64,000 nucleotides of DNA from UBA4421 sp002470275. Its GTDB lineage: Bacteria > Pseudomonadota > Gammaproteobacteria > Pseudomonadales > Azotimanducaceae. A program made the translations under genes and the position numbers. The notes beneath the pieces were generated by a model. The model was not told where the DNA came from. It searched no databases and saw nothing but the letters and a program-made list of their open reading frames with translations. This document shows positions 53,603 to 63,666 of this stretch, piece after piece. Position 1 is the first letter of the stretch; each line of letters begins with the position of its first letter. The stretch is from positions 62,001 through 126,000 of the forward strand of contig CAJXDR010000001.1 of assembly GCA_913052345.1 (NCBI GenBank), given 5' to 3'.

Positions 53603-55417
53603 CTAGTCCGCCACATCAAAAAGTTGGGCGAGCTGATCGGTCATCGCCCCCCCCAGCTGCTCGGCGTCGGTGATCGTCACCGCCCGACCGTAGTGGTGCG
53701 TCACATCATGCCCGATACCGATGGCCACCAACTCCACGGGTGACTGGTTTTCAATCATATCGATGGCATATTTCAAATGCTGTTCCAAAAAGTTGCTTGG
53801 ATTCACCAGCAGGGTGGAGTTGTCCACCGGCAGGCCATCAGAGATCACCATCAATACCTTGCGCTGCTCCGAGCGGGTAACGATACGATTATGCGCCCAA
53901 ATCAACGCCTCGCCATCAATGTTTTCTTTGAGAAGCTCCTCCCTCATCATCAGGCCTAGGTTGCGGCGCGACCTCGACCAGGTATCGTCGGCGGCCTTGT
54001 AGATGATGTGTCGAAGATCATTCAGCCGACCCGGATTAGGGGGCTTGTCCGCGTTGATCCACGCTTCTCTAGACTCCCCGCCGCGCCACGCCCGAGTCGT
54101 AAAACCCAAAATTTCCACGCGCACAGAACACCGCTCTAGGGTACGTCCCATGATGTCTGCACACATCGCGGCGATGGTGATGGAGCGTCCCCGCATGGAC
54201 CCCGAGCTGTCAATCAGAAGCGTCACCACCGTATCCCGAAAGTTTGTTTCCTTTTCCTGCTTATACGCTAGGGGGTTCATCGGGTCGACGACCACCTGAG
54301 CCAGGCGAGCTGCGTCTAGCACGCCTTCTTCCAGGTCAAAGTCCCAGCTTCTGTTTTGTTTGGCCATCAGCCTACGCTGCAGCCGGTTGGCGAGCTTAGA
54401 GGTGGCGTGGTGCAGGGCCTGGAGCTGCTGATCCAGGAGTTGTCGCAAGCGAACAAGCTCTTCCGCGTCGCAGAGCTCTTCCGCGCGGATCGTCTCGTCA
54501 AAGCGCTCGCTGTAGGCGCTGTAGTTGATGTTGATGGGAATGCGCCCGGCTTCATCAAGCATTGGGGTCGCAGCCTCATCCGGATCAGCCTCAGCAGCCG
54601 CCTCCTCCAGATCCGCATGGGCGTCCATTTGCACCGTGCTTGCATCGCCCTCGGCACTTTCCTCAGCCGCCGCATCCTCATCTAGAACCACGTCTTCAGG
54701 GCTGAATTCAGATTCAGCATCTTCGGATTCATCTACGGTTTCCAGATCATCTTGACTCTGGTCGTTCTCATTTGGGTCGGACAGATCAATGGGGAGCCCA
54801 AGGTCGGCAATGATGTTTCGACACAGGTCGGCAAACGCCTCTTGATCTTCCACATGCCCCTTGAGCGTCTCAATGTGTTGACCTGCGTTTTCTAAAATGT
54901 GCGCTCGCCAATGACGAACGACGTTCTCCGCACTCGGCGGCAGGGACCTGCCTGAGAGCTGCTGACGCACCAATAGCCCAACAGCAACTGAAAGCGGCGC
55001 GTCGGTCTCCGACGTAATGGCATCAAATGCCGCCTGCTGGCATTGCTGTTCCAGGTTAGCATCTAAATTTTGGGCCACACCCTCCATTCGCAGCGCACCG
55101 ATGGATGCAATCCGCGCGGACTCAATCCACTCGAACATCTCCTGGGCAGGACCGTTACCCGGGCTGTAGCGCGCATGTAAGGCATCGTCGTGGTGACGCA
55201 GGCGCAGGGCGAACTCATCACCAATTCCTCGCAGGGCATCGATCTCGGCACCGGTAGCGCCCAGGGTAGGCAGTGGCAGACGCAGACGCTGCCCCCGGGC
55301 AGAAGGCGCCCCGGGGCCAAAATTGATCTCCAGCTCATCGTTCCCGGCAATAGCCCGGATGGTTGCTGTCGTCGCGCGTTTAAACGGCTCTAGGGGGTTA
55401 TCCCCATCTTGCATCAC
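53603..55417 (-). CDS. cobT: CobT-like VWA protein (cobaltochelatase subunit type)
   Basis: A 604-residue protein with an N-terminal helical domain, an acidic Asp/Glu/Ala-rich linker (about 215-290) and a C-terminal VWA domain. The VWA domain has the MIDAS motif LLIDSSGSMRGRS and VMVISDGLPVDNS. The layout is that of CobT, partner of the AAA+ ATPase CobS in inserting cobalt with CobN. No CobN or other cobalamin gene is in the window. It follows cobS by 16 bp. Confidence 0.88.
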   Translation of the reverse strand: MMQDGDNPLEPFKRATTATIRAIAGNDELEINFGPGAPSARGQRLRLPLPTLGATGAEIDALRGIGDEFALRLRHHDDALHARYSPGNGPAQEMFEWIESARIASIGALRMEGVAQNLDANLEQQCQQAAFDAITSETDAPLSVAVGLLVRQQLSGRSLPPSAENVVRHWRAHILENAGQHIETLKGHVEDQEAFADLCRNIIADLGLPIDLSDPNENDQSQDDLETVDESEDAESEFSPEDVVLDEDAAAEESAEGDASTVQMDAHADLEEAAAEADPDEAATPMLDEAGRIPININYSAYSERFDETIRAEELCDAEELVRLRQLLDQQLQALHHATSKLANRLQRRLMAKQNRSWDFDLEEGVLDAARLAQVVVDPMNPLAYKQEKETNFRDTVVTLLIDSSGSMRGRSITIAAMCADIMGRTLERCSVRVEILGFTTRAWRGGESREAWINADKPPNPGRLNDLRHIIYKAADDTWSRSRRNLGLMMREELLKENIDGEALIWAHNRIVTRSEQRKVLMVISDGLPVDNSTLLVNPSNFLEQHLKYAIDMIENQSPVELVAIGIGHDVTHHYGRAVTITDAEQLGGAMTDQLAQLFDVAD

Positions 55418-55433
55418 GGTCCCGTCGACTGGC

Positions 55434-56441
55434 TCAGGAGACAGACTTCAGGGTGATGCCCGCCGTGGCATCCCCCAGGTCGACGCCCATACATCGCTGG
55501 TAATATTCTGCAACCACCGGACGCTCCAGCTCATCGCATTTATTTAAGAAGGTCACGCGGAAGGCATAACCAAGGTCACCGAAAATTTCCGCGTTTTGAG
55601 CCCAGGTCAGAACCGTTCTCGGGGACATAACCGTAGACACGTCTCCGTTGATGAAACCCTTACGCGTTAGGTCAGCCACGCTGACCATATTCGAAACCAG
55701 GCGTTCCCCCGCCTCGTTTTGTGCATAGCTGGCCACCTTACCTAAAATGATGGCTGTCTCAGCCTCATGCTCCAGGTAGTTGAGCGTTGAGACGATGCTC
55801 CAGCGGTCCATCTGCCCTTGATTGATTTGCTGGGTACCGTGATAGAGCCCGGTACTGTCTCCCAGCCCCACGGTATTGGTGGTCGCAAAAAGACGAAAGT
55901 GATCGTGGGGGGTGATGACCTTATTTTGGTCTAGCAGCGTCAGCTTACCCTCGACCTCAAGAATGCGTTGAATCACAAACATCACATCAGGCCGACCTGC
56001 ATCGTATTCGTCGAACACGAGGGCCACTGGATTTTGCAGCGCCCAAGGCAAAATACCCTCGCGAAATTCCGTAATCTGCTTGCCGTCCTGAAGCACGATG
56101 GCATCCTTACCAATCAGATCAATGCGGCTGATATGACTGTCAAGATTGATGCGAATGCAGGGCCAGTTGAGCCGAGCGGCCACCTGCTCAATATGCGTGG
56201 ATTTACCGGTTCCGTGATAGCCTTGCACCATCACGCGGCGGTTGTGGGCAAAGCCCGCAAGAATGGCGAGGGTGGTGTCCCGGTCAAAGCGGTAATCTTC
56301 ATCCACATCCGGGACATGATCAGCGCGGCTGCTGAACGCCGGCACAGACAGATCTTGATCGATGCCAAAGACCTCTCGAACGCTTACTTGGATATCGGGC
56401 GTCATGTGCGGATTCAAGGCCGTTGGCGTTTTTTCAGTCAC
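55434..56441 (-). CDS. cobS: CobS-like AAA+ ATPase (cobaltochelatase subunit type)
   Basis: A 335-residue AAA+ protein with Walker A GYHGTGKS, Walker B ALVFDEYDAG and sensor-1 FATTNTVGLGD. The N-terminal DHVPDVDEDYRFDRDTTLAIL is typical of CobS. CobS and CobT form a ring machine that drives the CobN chelatase; in the absence of CobN here, another client is possible. It is divergent from the phosphatase gene. Confidence 0.9.
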   Translation of the reverse strand: MTEKTPTALNPHMTPDIQVSVREVFGIDQDLSVPAFSSRADHVPDVDEDYRFDRDTTLAILAGFAHNRRVMVQGYHGTGKSTHIEQVAARLNWPCIRINLDSHISRIDLIGKDAIVLQDGKQITEFREGILPWALQNPVALVFDEYDAGRPDVMFVIQRILEVEGKLTLLDQNKVITPHDHFRLFATTNTVGLGDSTGLYHGTQQINQGQMDRWSIVSTLNYLEHEAETAIILGKVASYAQNEAGERLVSNMVSVADLTRKGFINGDVSTVMSPRTVLTWAQNAEIFGDLGYAFRVTFLNKCDELERPVVAEYYQRCMGVDLGDATAGITLKSVS

Positions 56442-56508
56442 TAAGGTTCCTAATGTCTTTCTGCGTCACTGCATTGTAGAGAAGCAACAAAAAAAGGGCA
56501 GTATAAAG

Positions 56509-57075
56509 ATGGCAATGATAAATCTTGTCCGACATGGCCAAGCCGCAGCAGGCTTTGGGGCGCACGCAGATCCAGGTCTCGATGACCTGGGCCGTGCTCA
56601 GGCCAATGAAGTAGCGCGCATGCTGCACCAACAGAATCAGAAGAACCAGCAGCCTCATCCCAAGGTTTTCTCCAGCCCGCTAGCTCGGGCTCAGGAGACC
56701 GCAACGCCCTTAGCTCAGCTGTGGCAAACCCAGGTGCGCCTGGAAGCTCGCGTGGCAGAGATTCCCTCCCCCACGCCAGAACTCGCGGCGCGTGCCGCTT
56801 GGCTTCGAGAGGCCATGCGAGGCACTTGGTCCGCCCTGGCTGAGCCTGCGCTCGCATGGCGGGCGGCACTGCTTGAGTGTTTGGTGAATCAACAAGAGGA
56901 CTGCATCATGTTTAGCCACTTTGTCGCCATTAATGCAGCGGTTGGTGCGGCTCAAGGGGATGACCGCATGCATGTCTTTTCGCCGGACAACGCGTCGGTC
57001 ACCACCTTAGACAACCAGGACGGACAGCTCAGGGTTGTCCACCTGGGCGTCGTCGCTGACACCCATATAAACTAG
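56509..57075 (+). CDS. Histidine phosphatase family protein
   Basis: A 188-residue phosphoglycerate-mutase-like phosphatase from MAMINLVRHGQA, where Arg-His-Gly holds the phospho-accepting His. SSPLARAQETATPLA supplies the second Arg, and MFSHFVAINAAVG the late His. The start was chosen for the motif, since the longer frame runs antisense into cobS. The substrate is unknown; SixA-like protein phosphatase or small-molecule roles are both possible. Confidence 0.87.
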   Translation: MAMINLVRHGQAAAGFGAHADPGLDDLGRAQANEVARMLHQQNQKNQQPHPKVFSSPLARAQETATPLAQLWQTQVRLEARVAEIPSPTPELAARAAWLREAMRGTWSALAEPALAWRAALLECLVNQQEDCIMFSHFVAINAAVGAAQGDDRMHVFSPDNASVTTLDNQDGQLRVVHLGVVADTHIN

Positions 57076-57081
57076 CGTTCG

Positions 57082-58086
57082 TTAGTACCCGCGTAGGGCG
57101 CGCTGGTAGCGCGACGGCGGGCGTTGCCCCGGGGTCTCCGCCATAAACAGCATGAGTTGTTCAAGACTGACCCAGGGGTCACCCAAACGTTCGCCCTTAC
57201 CCTGCTCATCAATCAAGGCACATTCGGCCAGCAGGCTAAGGGCTGAGGGTACTCGACGCGCAAAAGCCTCCAGAGTTCGCGCACGTGCAGGCGGCAGCCC
57301 TTGGGTTTGTCCCAGCCTTCGAAGCTGGCGGGTCAACGCCCCAAGAATGGCGAAGACGGAAACGCCCTCATCTCGAAGAGACCTCAGCATATGACTGCTG
57401 CGTGCACTCTGACCGGCCATGGCGGCATCGATCAAATCAAAGCTGCTGAAGCGCGACGTATCCTCTAGAAATTGCTGCAGCGCCGATAACTCGATGGGCT
57501 GTTCCAGGTCCTGGAGCGCAAGCTTCTCGACCTCCTGCACGGCGGCGAGTAAATTCCCCTCTACGCGCTCACCCAGGTAGGCCAATGCGTCCGGGGTCAG
57601 CTCAAGGGAACGCCTGGCCAGGCGTTCGGCCAGCCACTGATGCATTCCCTCTCCACTGAGGGGCCAGATCAAGACCACTGCCCCCACTTTCTCGATGGCC
57701 TTGAACCAGGCGCTAGAGCGTTGTCGCGCCTGTAGCCGCTCGGTGCGAATCAGCAGAATGACGTCCGCGTTGCCGGAGTCACCGCGAGTCCAGGCTCGGA
57801 GGGCCTCACTGGCTTGCTTGTCAAAGCGTGTGGCCGAAATGCGTAAATCCAGAATTTTTCGCTCGGCAAATAGCGACAGGCTCGCGGCATCATGGCTCAG
57901 GTCGTGCCAGCTAAACCCACTCTCTACGTGATGCACGGATCGTTCAGAAAACCCTTGTTCGCGTGCAGCGGCCACGACGCTATCGCAGGCTTCGTTGACC
58001 CGCAGCGTTTCCTCACCGGAGATCAGATAGATCGGGCACAGCGCCCGCTTTAAAGCAGCATCAAGCTGTTCAGGCCGAATCTGCAT
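57082..58086 (-). CDS. holA: DNA polymerase III delta subunit
   Basis: A 334-residue clamp-loader subunit that opens the beta sliding clamp. IRPEQLDAALKRALCPIYLISGEETL at the start and EGNLLAAVQEVEKLALQ are typical of HolA. It follows lptE and leuS on the same strand, the order known from other gammaproteobacteria. The convergent histidine phosphatase ends 6 bp away. Confidence 0.92.
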   Translation of the reverse strand: MQIRPEQLDAALKRALCPIYLISGEETLRVNEACDSVVAAAREQGFSERSVHHVESGFSWHDLSHDAASLSLFAERKILDLRISATRFDKQASEALRAWTRGDSGNADVILLIRTERLQARQRSSAWFKAIEKVGAVVLIWPLSGEGMHQWLAERLARRSLELTPDALAYLGERVEGNLLAAVQEVEKLALQDLEQPIELSALQQFLEDTSRFSSFDLIDAAMAGQSARSSHMLRSLRDEGVSVFAILGALTRQLRRLGQTQGLPPARARTLEAFARRVPSALSLLAECALIDEQGKGERLGDPWVSLEQLMLFMAETPGQRPPSRYQRALRGY

Positions 58087-58097
58087 AAGACGCCAGC

Positions 58098-58604
58098 CTA
58101 GCTCGCGGGGTCCCGTCCCCGACCTGCCAAAACGGGGTCGAGTCCGCGCACCAGCTGAGAAACCAGCGTCTCTAACATGGCCTGTTGCATGGCTTCCTGC
58201 TCGGCATGGGTGCCCAACAGGTTATCCCGATTCACGCGCAGGCTGCGCTGAACCAGCAAACGCTGGTCGGGCACCATATGCTGCCCGTTGACATCCAGCA
58301 GGCGGTATTCAAGTTCCGCCTCCAGCGTGCGCTGGGCCACTCTCAGGTCCGCATTCACCGCCCCGTCCAGCTGCCGGATTTGAAAGTCAGTGATCTGAAT
58401 ATGCACATCAGCCGGCGCTTGTCTGCGCGCACCCGCCGCATCCAGGGCGCGAACCAAGGTTCGCTCCATGGGCGAAGCCTGAGTTAGACCGGTGAGACGA
58501 TAATCAATATTCAGGCCGTTTGCTCCGCCGCCGCGCAGCTGAAAACCACACGCCGTCAGCGCGCAGGCAAGCACCAGAATGGGCGCGTACCGCACGAAGG
58601 CCAT
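58098..58604 (-). CDS. lptE: LPS-assembly lipoprotein LptE
   Basis: A 168-residue outer-membrane lipoprotein that plugs the LptD barrel for LPS export. The lipobox is LTACGFQLRGG. The DVHIQITDFQIRQLDG and LEAELEYRLLDVNGQ stretches fit LptE. It lies between leuS and holA, its usual place, 2 bp after the leuS stop. Confidence 0.92.
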   Translation of the reverse strand: MAFVRYAPILVLACALTACGFQLRGGGANGLNIDYRLTGLTQASPMERTLVRALDAAGARRQAPADVHIQITDFQIRQLDGAVNADLRVAQRTLEAELEYRLLDVNGQHMVPDQRLLVQRSLRVNRDNLLGTHAEQEAMQQAMLETLVSQLVRGLDPVLAGRGRDPAS

Positions 58605-58606
58605 CC

Positions 58607-61063
58607 CTAGCCCACCACTATGTTGACTAATTTCTTCGGCACCACAATTTCTTTGCGAATGTGCTTACCCTCCAGGTGCCGCGCCACATTTGCGTCGGCC
58701 TTAGCTAACTCGATCACCGCGCCCTGTTCCGCATCCTGAGCCACCTCAATTTGCCCTCTGACCTTGCCGTTCACCTGGACGACCAGAGTAAGTCGATCCT
58801 GTACTAGGGCCGAGTGATCGACTTCCGGCCAAGGATGATCAATCAACGCATCCTGTTGGCCAAGCGCCTCCCAGAGGTGATGGCTAATGTGCGGCGCGAT
58901 AGGCGATATCACCAGCACCGCCAGAGTCCAGGCCTCGTGCACGGCCGCTCTGTCCGCATCGTTTTCTACATCCATACGCCCAATAGCATTGATCAGTTCC
59001 ATAACAGCCGACACCACGGTATTGAACTGCATACGTCGGCCGAAATCGTCGTCTGCCTTTGCTAGGGTCTCATATGCCTTGCGGCGCAATGCCTTGGCCG
59101 ACGAGGAAAGGTCCTCTTTCACGAGTTCCGGCACCTCTTCCATGGCCTGCCTATGTTCGTGCACTCCGGCCCAGAGGCGTCGCAGAAAACGCATGGCGCC
59201 CTCGAGTCCGGCCTCACTCCACTCAAAGGACTGCTCGGGTGGTGCAGCAAACATCATGGCTGTGCGAACGGTGTCTGCCCCATAGCGGTCCAGCAGTTTC
59301 TGAGGATCGCCGGCATCCCCTGCTGATTTGGACATTTTCTTTCCATCCTGCAACACCATGCCCAGCATCATCAGCCTGTTGAAGGGTTCGTTATCCTTTA
59401 CCAAACCCTCGTCGCGCATAAGCTTGAAATAAAACCGGGCATACAGCAGATGCAGGATCGCATGTTCAATCCCCCCGACATAATGATCCACGGGGGTCCA
59501 ATAGCTGGCGCGTTCATCCACCATGGCATTGCTGTCCGGAGAGGCGAAACGCGCAAAATACCAAGAGGACTCCATGAAGGTATCAAAGGTATCCGTCTCG
59601 CGCCGCGCCGCCGCCCCACACTGAGGGCAGTCCACATCCAGGAACGAAGGCATACTGACCAGGGGCGAGCCAACCCCTTGAAAACTGACCTCCGTGGGCA
59701 GTTCTACCGGCAGGTCCTCTTCCGGGACGGGCACCACGCCACACTCTGCACAATGAATCATGGGTATGGGACAGCCCCAATAGCGCTGTCTGGAGACGCC
59801 CCAGTCCCGCAGGCGGAAGTTGGTAACATGACGCCCTAAGCCGCTCTCAGCCAGAGCGGCAATGATTTCGGCAAAGGCATCATCGAAGCCCAGACCGTTG
59901 AAGGCGCCAGAGTTGATCAAACGCCCGCGATGGGTAAAGGCAGCAACGTTCAGATCACAGACGCTATCGTCCACAGGCTCAATGACCTGAATGACCGGGA
60001 TGCCGTAGTTCTGGGCAAACTCCCAGTCTCGCTGATCGTGGCCAGGGACCGACATGACGGCTCCCGAGCCGTATTCCATGAGCACAAAATTCGCGACCCA
60101 AACGGGCAGCAGTGCATTGGTTATGGGGTGCCGAACAGAGAGGCCGGTGGACATACCCGCCTTCTCCAAGGTCGCCATATCCGCCTCGGCAGTCGTATTT
60201 TGACGGCAGCGCTCGATAAAGGCTTCAAGCTGCGCGTCCTCTTGGGCGGCGGCCAGGGCCAGAGGATGTTCGGCCGCAACCGCGACATAGGTCGCCCCCA
60301 TCAGGGTGTCTGGTCGCGTTGTGAATACCGTTAATTTTTGATCCGGGTCATGGGCGAGTAGGAAATCTATCTCGGCACCCTCAGATCGCCCGATCCAATT
60401 CCGCTGCATGCTCTTGACCGACTCCGGCCAACCGTCCATGTGCTCAAGCTCATCCAGCAGCTCGCCAGCATAGTCCGTTATTTTGAGAAACCACTGGGCC
60501 ATCTCTCGACGCTCAACCAGCGCTCCGCTACGCCAACCCCGGCCATCCACGACCTGTTCATTGGCAAGGACAGTCTGGTCCTCGGGGTCCCAGTTAACGA
60601 TAGCATTCTTGCGGTACACCAAACCCTTCTTGTACAGCCGCAAAAACAGCCACTGCTCCCATCGATAGTATTCTGGGTCGCAGGTCGCCAGTTCCCGGGA
60701 CCAGTCCATGCCAAAACCCAGCCGCTGCATTTGTGTCCGCATGTAGTCAATGTTGTCTTGCGTCCACTTGGCTGGAGGAATGTTGTGCTTTATCGCAGCG
60801 TTTTCTGCAGGCAGGCCAAAGGCATCCCAGCCCATAGGGTGCAGCACGTTATAACCCTTCAGCCGACGGTAGCGGTTGATGACGTCGCCAAGGGTATAGC
60901 AACGCACATGTCCCATATGCAGCCGACCGCTAGGGTAGGGGAACATGGAGAGACAGTAGAACTTTTCGCCGGGCCTAGATTCGTCGGCCACGAAGGCGCC
61001 TGATCGCTGCCAGGCTGCTTGGGCCTGGGCCTCCAGGCCCTGAGGGTCATAAATTGGGGTCAT
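58607..61063 (-). CDS. leuS: Leucyl-tRNA synthetase
   Basis: An 818-residue class I synthetase. The HIGH-type motif is HMGH (residues 49-52), the KMSKS loop is DGKKMSKSAGD, and the CP1 editing domain holds TTRPDTLMGATY. It charges tRNA-Leu and hydrolyses mis-charged products. It leads the leuS-lptE-holA unit; the gap to lnt is 83 bp. Confidence 0.97.
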   Translation of the reverse strand: MTPIYDPQGLEAQAQAAWQRSGAFVADESRPGEKFYCLSMFPYPSGRLHMGHVRCYTLGDVINRYRRLKGYNVLHPMGWDAFGLPAENAAIKHNIPPAKWTQDNIDYMRTQMQRLGFGMDWSRELATCDPEYYRWEQWLFLRLYKKGLVYRKNAIVNWDPEDQTVLANEQVVDGRGWRSGALVERREMAQWFLKITDYAGELLDELEHMDGWPESVKSMQRNWIGRSEGAEIDFLLAHDPDQKLTVFTTRPDTLMGATYVAVAAEHPLALAAAQEDAQLEAFIERCRQNTTAEADMATLEKAGMSTGLSVRHPITNALLPVWVANFVLMEYGSGAVMSVPGHDQRDWEFAQNYGIPVIQVIEPVDDSVCDLNVAAFTHRGRLINSGAFNGLGFDDAFAEIIAALAESGLGRHVTNFRLRDWGVSRQRYWGCPIPMIHCAECGVVPVPEEDLPVELPTEVSFQGVGSPLVSMPSFLDVDCPQCGAAARRETDTFDTFMESSWYFARFASPDSNAMVDERASYWTPVDHYVGGIEHAILHLLYARFYFKLMRDEGLVKDNEPFNRLMMLGMVLQDGKKMSKSAGDAGDPQKLLDRYGADTVRTAMMFAAPPEQSFEWSEAGLEGAMRFLRRLWAGVHEHRQAMEEVPELVKEDLSSSAKALRRKAYETLAKADDDFGRRMQFNTVVSAVMELINAIGRMDVENDADRAAVHEAWTLAVLVISPIAPHISHHLWEALGQQDALIDHPWPEVDHSALVQDRLTLVVQVNGKVRGQIEVAQDAEQGAVIELAKADANVARHLEGKHIRKEIVVPKKLVNIVVG

Positions 61064-61146
61064 CTTACTTCAAATCCAAAACGAACCAACGGTGTTCCTT
61101 GGGGCAGCCTTGCGTCACTGCCTGAGCGTGGCGAAAGAATAGCATC

Positions 61147-62658
61147 TCATTGGGACTCCTGACTGCCCCAGCGCAGGAGAAAGAGCAGCCAAAAACAGCC
61201 AAAAAACGCCAGCAGGGGCAAATCGCCAAGTTGAACATAGGGTGTCTGCCCGGACATCACGGCAAATTCCCCGCGCAATACGGCCGGCTGAAATTGCGGC
61301 AGCTGCTGCTGGATAACGCCCCCGGCGTCGACAATGCCGGTCACGCCGCTATTGGTAGATCGCAGCAGCCAGCGCCCACTCTCCAGCGCGCGCATGCGGG
61401 CGATCTGCATATGTTGCTGAGGCCCGATCGATGCCCCAAACCAGGTGTCGTTAGAAATCGTGATGAGCACCCCCGCCTCCTGGGCCTGGCGGCGCAGGGA
61501 TTCGCCATAGGCGATCTCATAGCAGATCCCGATGGCAGCTTGAACCACGTCCTCAGTCCCGCCCGGGCGGTTGAAGGTGAGCTGTACATTGGTTTGCTCT
61601 CTTGGCCCTCGCGATGCTGCGGACATGGGCAGGTCAAAAAATTCGATCAGACCCCGCAGGTACTGCTCCAGAGGGACATAGTCGCCAAAGGGAACGAGGT
61701 GATGTTTTGCAAACCGCCCGGTCGCCTGGCCAAAGCCCTGGGCTAGGTTATACAGGCGGTAGCCAGGCGCATCCGGGGACAACTCCAGCCCCGGCATCCC
61801 CGCGACTACGTTGGTTTGTGAGGCCATGCCCTTGGCCTGTAGGCGCGCGGCGATGGCTTCAGCCTCCCTTCCGTAGAGCGTGATGGCGAACTCGGGCCAA
61901 ATGATAAGGTCGCTGTCCCAGTGAGGTTCCGACAGCTGCCAGTGGCGCTCCACGTTGGTGCGGAGTTGGTCAGCATCCCATTTGATCGCCTGGTCAATAT
62001 TGCCCTGCACCAGGGCTACCTCATGGCGAGACACCTCCACTGACCAGGTGACCAAGCCCAAGGCCATGCCAACCCCCCAGGGCAGGAGCCCTATGGCCAG
62101 GGAGCTGCCCAGGCTTCTGGTCTTCCAATACGCGCAGATCCCCATGGCGATGCATACGCTGCTGGCCACCGTCAAGGCGCTTACGCCGAGCACCCCGAGG
62201 AGCGGCGCGAAGCCAGCTAGCGGGGAATCGGTCATGGCAAAGCCGGCAAAAAGCCATGGGAAGCCGGTTAAGAACCAAGTCAGCGCCCACTCCATGGTGA
62301 CCCATGCCGCGGTAAAGAGCAGGGCTTTAAACCCAAGAGACGCGCCCGTATAGGATCGATACAGCAACCCTATGGGGACGCAGAAAAGCGCCATAAAGGC
62401 AACGAAAAGGCTGACTAAAAAAGTCGCCAAGGCCACCGAGGCCCCACCGTATTGCTGAATACTGACGTAAATCCAGGAGACGCCCACCGCATACTTGCCG
62501 ATGCCGTAGCACCAGGCCAACCAGAGAGCCCGACTGGGGTAGCGATCCAGGATCAGCCAAAAGCCCGCAATGGACCCCAGCGTTAGTAACAGGAAATGGA
62601 AGGGCGCATGCCCTAGGGGGTATATCGCTCCCAGGACAAGAGCGATAACCCAGGTCAC
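61147..62658 (-). CDS. lnt: Apolipoprotein N-acyltransferase
   Basis: A 503-residue inner-membrane enzyme with about eight N-terminal helices and a periplasmic nitrilase-fold domain. The triad is Glu in WPEFAIT, Lys in FAKHHLVPFGDYVP and Cys in GICYEIAYG. It adds the third acyl chain to lipoproteins. A GTG start overlaps the corC stop (GTGA), so the two are coupled, as in the ybeY-corC-lnt unit. Confidence 0.94.
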   Translation of the reverse strand: MTWVIALVLGAIYPLGHAPFHFLLLTLGSIAGFWLILDRYPSRALWLAWCYGIGKYAVGVSWIYVSIQQYGGASVALATFLVSLFVAFMALFCVPIGLLYRSYTGASLGFKALLFTAAWVTMEWALTWFLTGFPWLFAGFAMTDSPLAGFAPLLGVLGVSALTVASSVCIAMGICAYWKTRSLGSSLAIGLLPWGVGMALGLVTWSVEVSRHEVALVQGNIDQAIKWDADQLRTNVERHWQLSEPHWDSDLIIWPEFAITLYGREAEAIAARLQAKGMASQTNVVAGMPGLELSPDAPGYRLYNLAQGFGQATGRFAKHHLVPFGDYVPLEQYLRGLIEFFDLPMSAASRGPREQTNVQLTFNRPGGTEDVVQAAIGICYEIAYGESLRRQAQEAGVLITISNDTWFGASIGPQQHMQIARMRALESGRWLLRSTNSGVTGIVDAGGVIQQQLPQFQPAVLRGEFAVMSGQTPYVQLGDLPLLAFFGCFWLLFLLRWGSQESQ

Positions 62659-63563
62659 ACCTGGTCGCCGCCTTCCGCCAGCCTTGGAAGGGGCCGCGCT
62701 ATAGGCGTTGGCGTATCGACCCGAAGCAGCCTGACTCGACGGGAATCTGCGTTTAACACTTCAAAGCGAAGGCCCTCAATATCAACCTGCTCTCCTAGCT
62801 CTGGCAGGTGGCCAAAGGCTTTGAGCACAATGCCGCCAATGGTATCGAATTCCTCTTCGCTGAACTGCTGCCCAAAGTGGTCGTTGAAATCCTCGATGGT
62901 TGTCGTGGCCTTGACGTGAAAGACCGTGGGCTCCAAGCACTTTACGAAGCTATCGTCATCCACATCGTACTCATCTTCGATTTCACCGACGATTTGCTCG
63001 AGCACATCCTCAATGGTGACAGCACCTGAAACCTGTCCGTATTCGTCCACTACTAGGGCCATATGATTACGGTTGCTGCGAAACTCCTGCAGCAGCACGT
63101 TCAGGCGCTTGCTTTCTGGGATCAGTGCGGCGGGTCTGATGCAGTCCTTCATGGAGAAGCCCTGTAGATTTTCTTCCAGCAGGAAGGGCAGCAAATCCTT
63201 TGCGTGCAGAATGCCCTTGATGTCATCCATGTCGTCCCCGACCACGGGGAACCGGGAGTGTCGTGATTGAATAACCGTGGGCAGGAACTCGGCGGGCGCC
63301 TGTCCCTCGTTGACCACCACTAGGGACGAGCGCGGAATCATGATGTCACGCGCGTGCATGTCGGCCACATGCAGTGCGCCAAAGATCATATTCAGGACAT
63401 CAACATCTATCAGCTGCCGCTCTGCGGCGTCCTGAAGAATTTTTGCAAGCTCAGGAACGTTATCGGGTTCATCCGAGAATAAATGTGAAAACCAGCCACG
63501 CACGCCGCGTTTCGAGGAAACCTTTTCCGTCGAATCCCGAGCGTGCTCAGGTATGTCGCTCAT
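62655..63563 (-). CDS. corC: CorC/YbeX-type CBS-domain protein
   Basis: A 302-residue cytoplasmic protein from MSDIPEHARDS; a longer frame to 63641 adds a non-homologous leader. Two CBS motifs (about 70-190) contain RDIMIPRSSLVVV, RFPVVGDDMDDIKG and ALVVDEYGQVSGAVTIEDVLEQ. A C-terminal CorC_HlyC domain (DFNDHFGQQFSEEEFDTIGG) follows. The protein is implicated in magnesium/cobalt efflux and ribosome-related functions with YbeY. Confidence 0.93.
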   Translation of the reverse strand: MSDIPEHARDSTEKVSSKRGVRGWFSHLFSDEPDNVPELAKILQDAAERQLIDVDVLNMIFGALHVADMHARDIMIPRSSLVVVNEGQAPAEFLPTVIQSRHSRFPVVGDDMDDIKGILHAKDLLPFLLEENLQGFSMKDCIRPAALIPESKRLNVLLQEFRSNRNHMALVVDEYGQVSGAVTIEDVLEQIVGEIEDEYDVDDDSFVKCLEPTVFHVKATTTIEDFNDHFGQQFSEEEFDTIGGIVLKAFGHLPELGEQVDIEGLRFEVLNADSRRVRLLRVDTPTPIARPLPRLAEGGDQV

Positions 63564-63666
63564 ATAGACTTTGATGTCGCTTATTGAATCCACTGTATAA
63601 GCAAGCGCTGATGGAATTGCAACCAGCGCACCCGCAGCCATTTAGCCTATGCTCGGGCAAGGGTTT

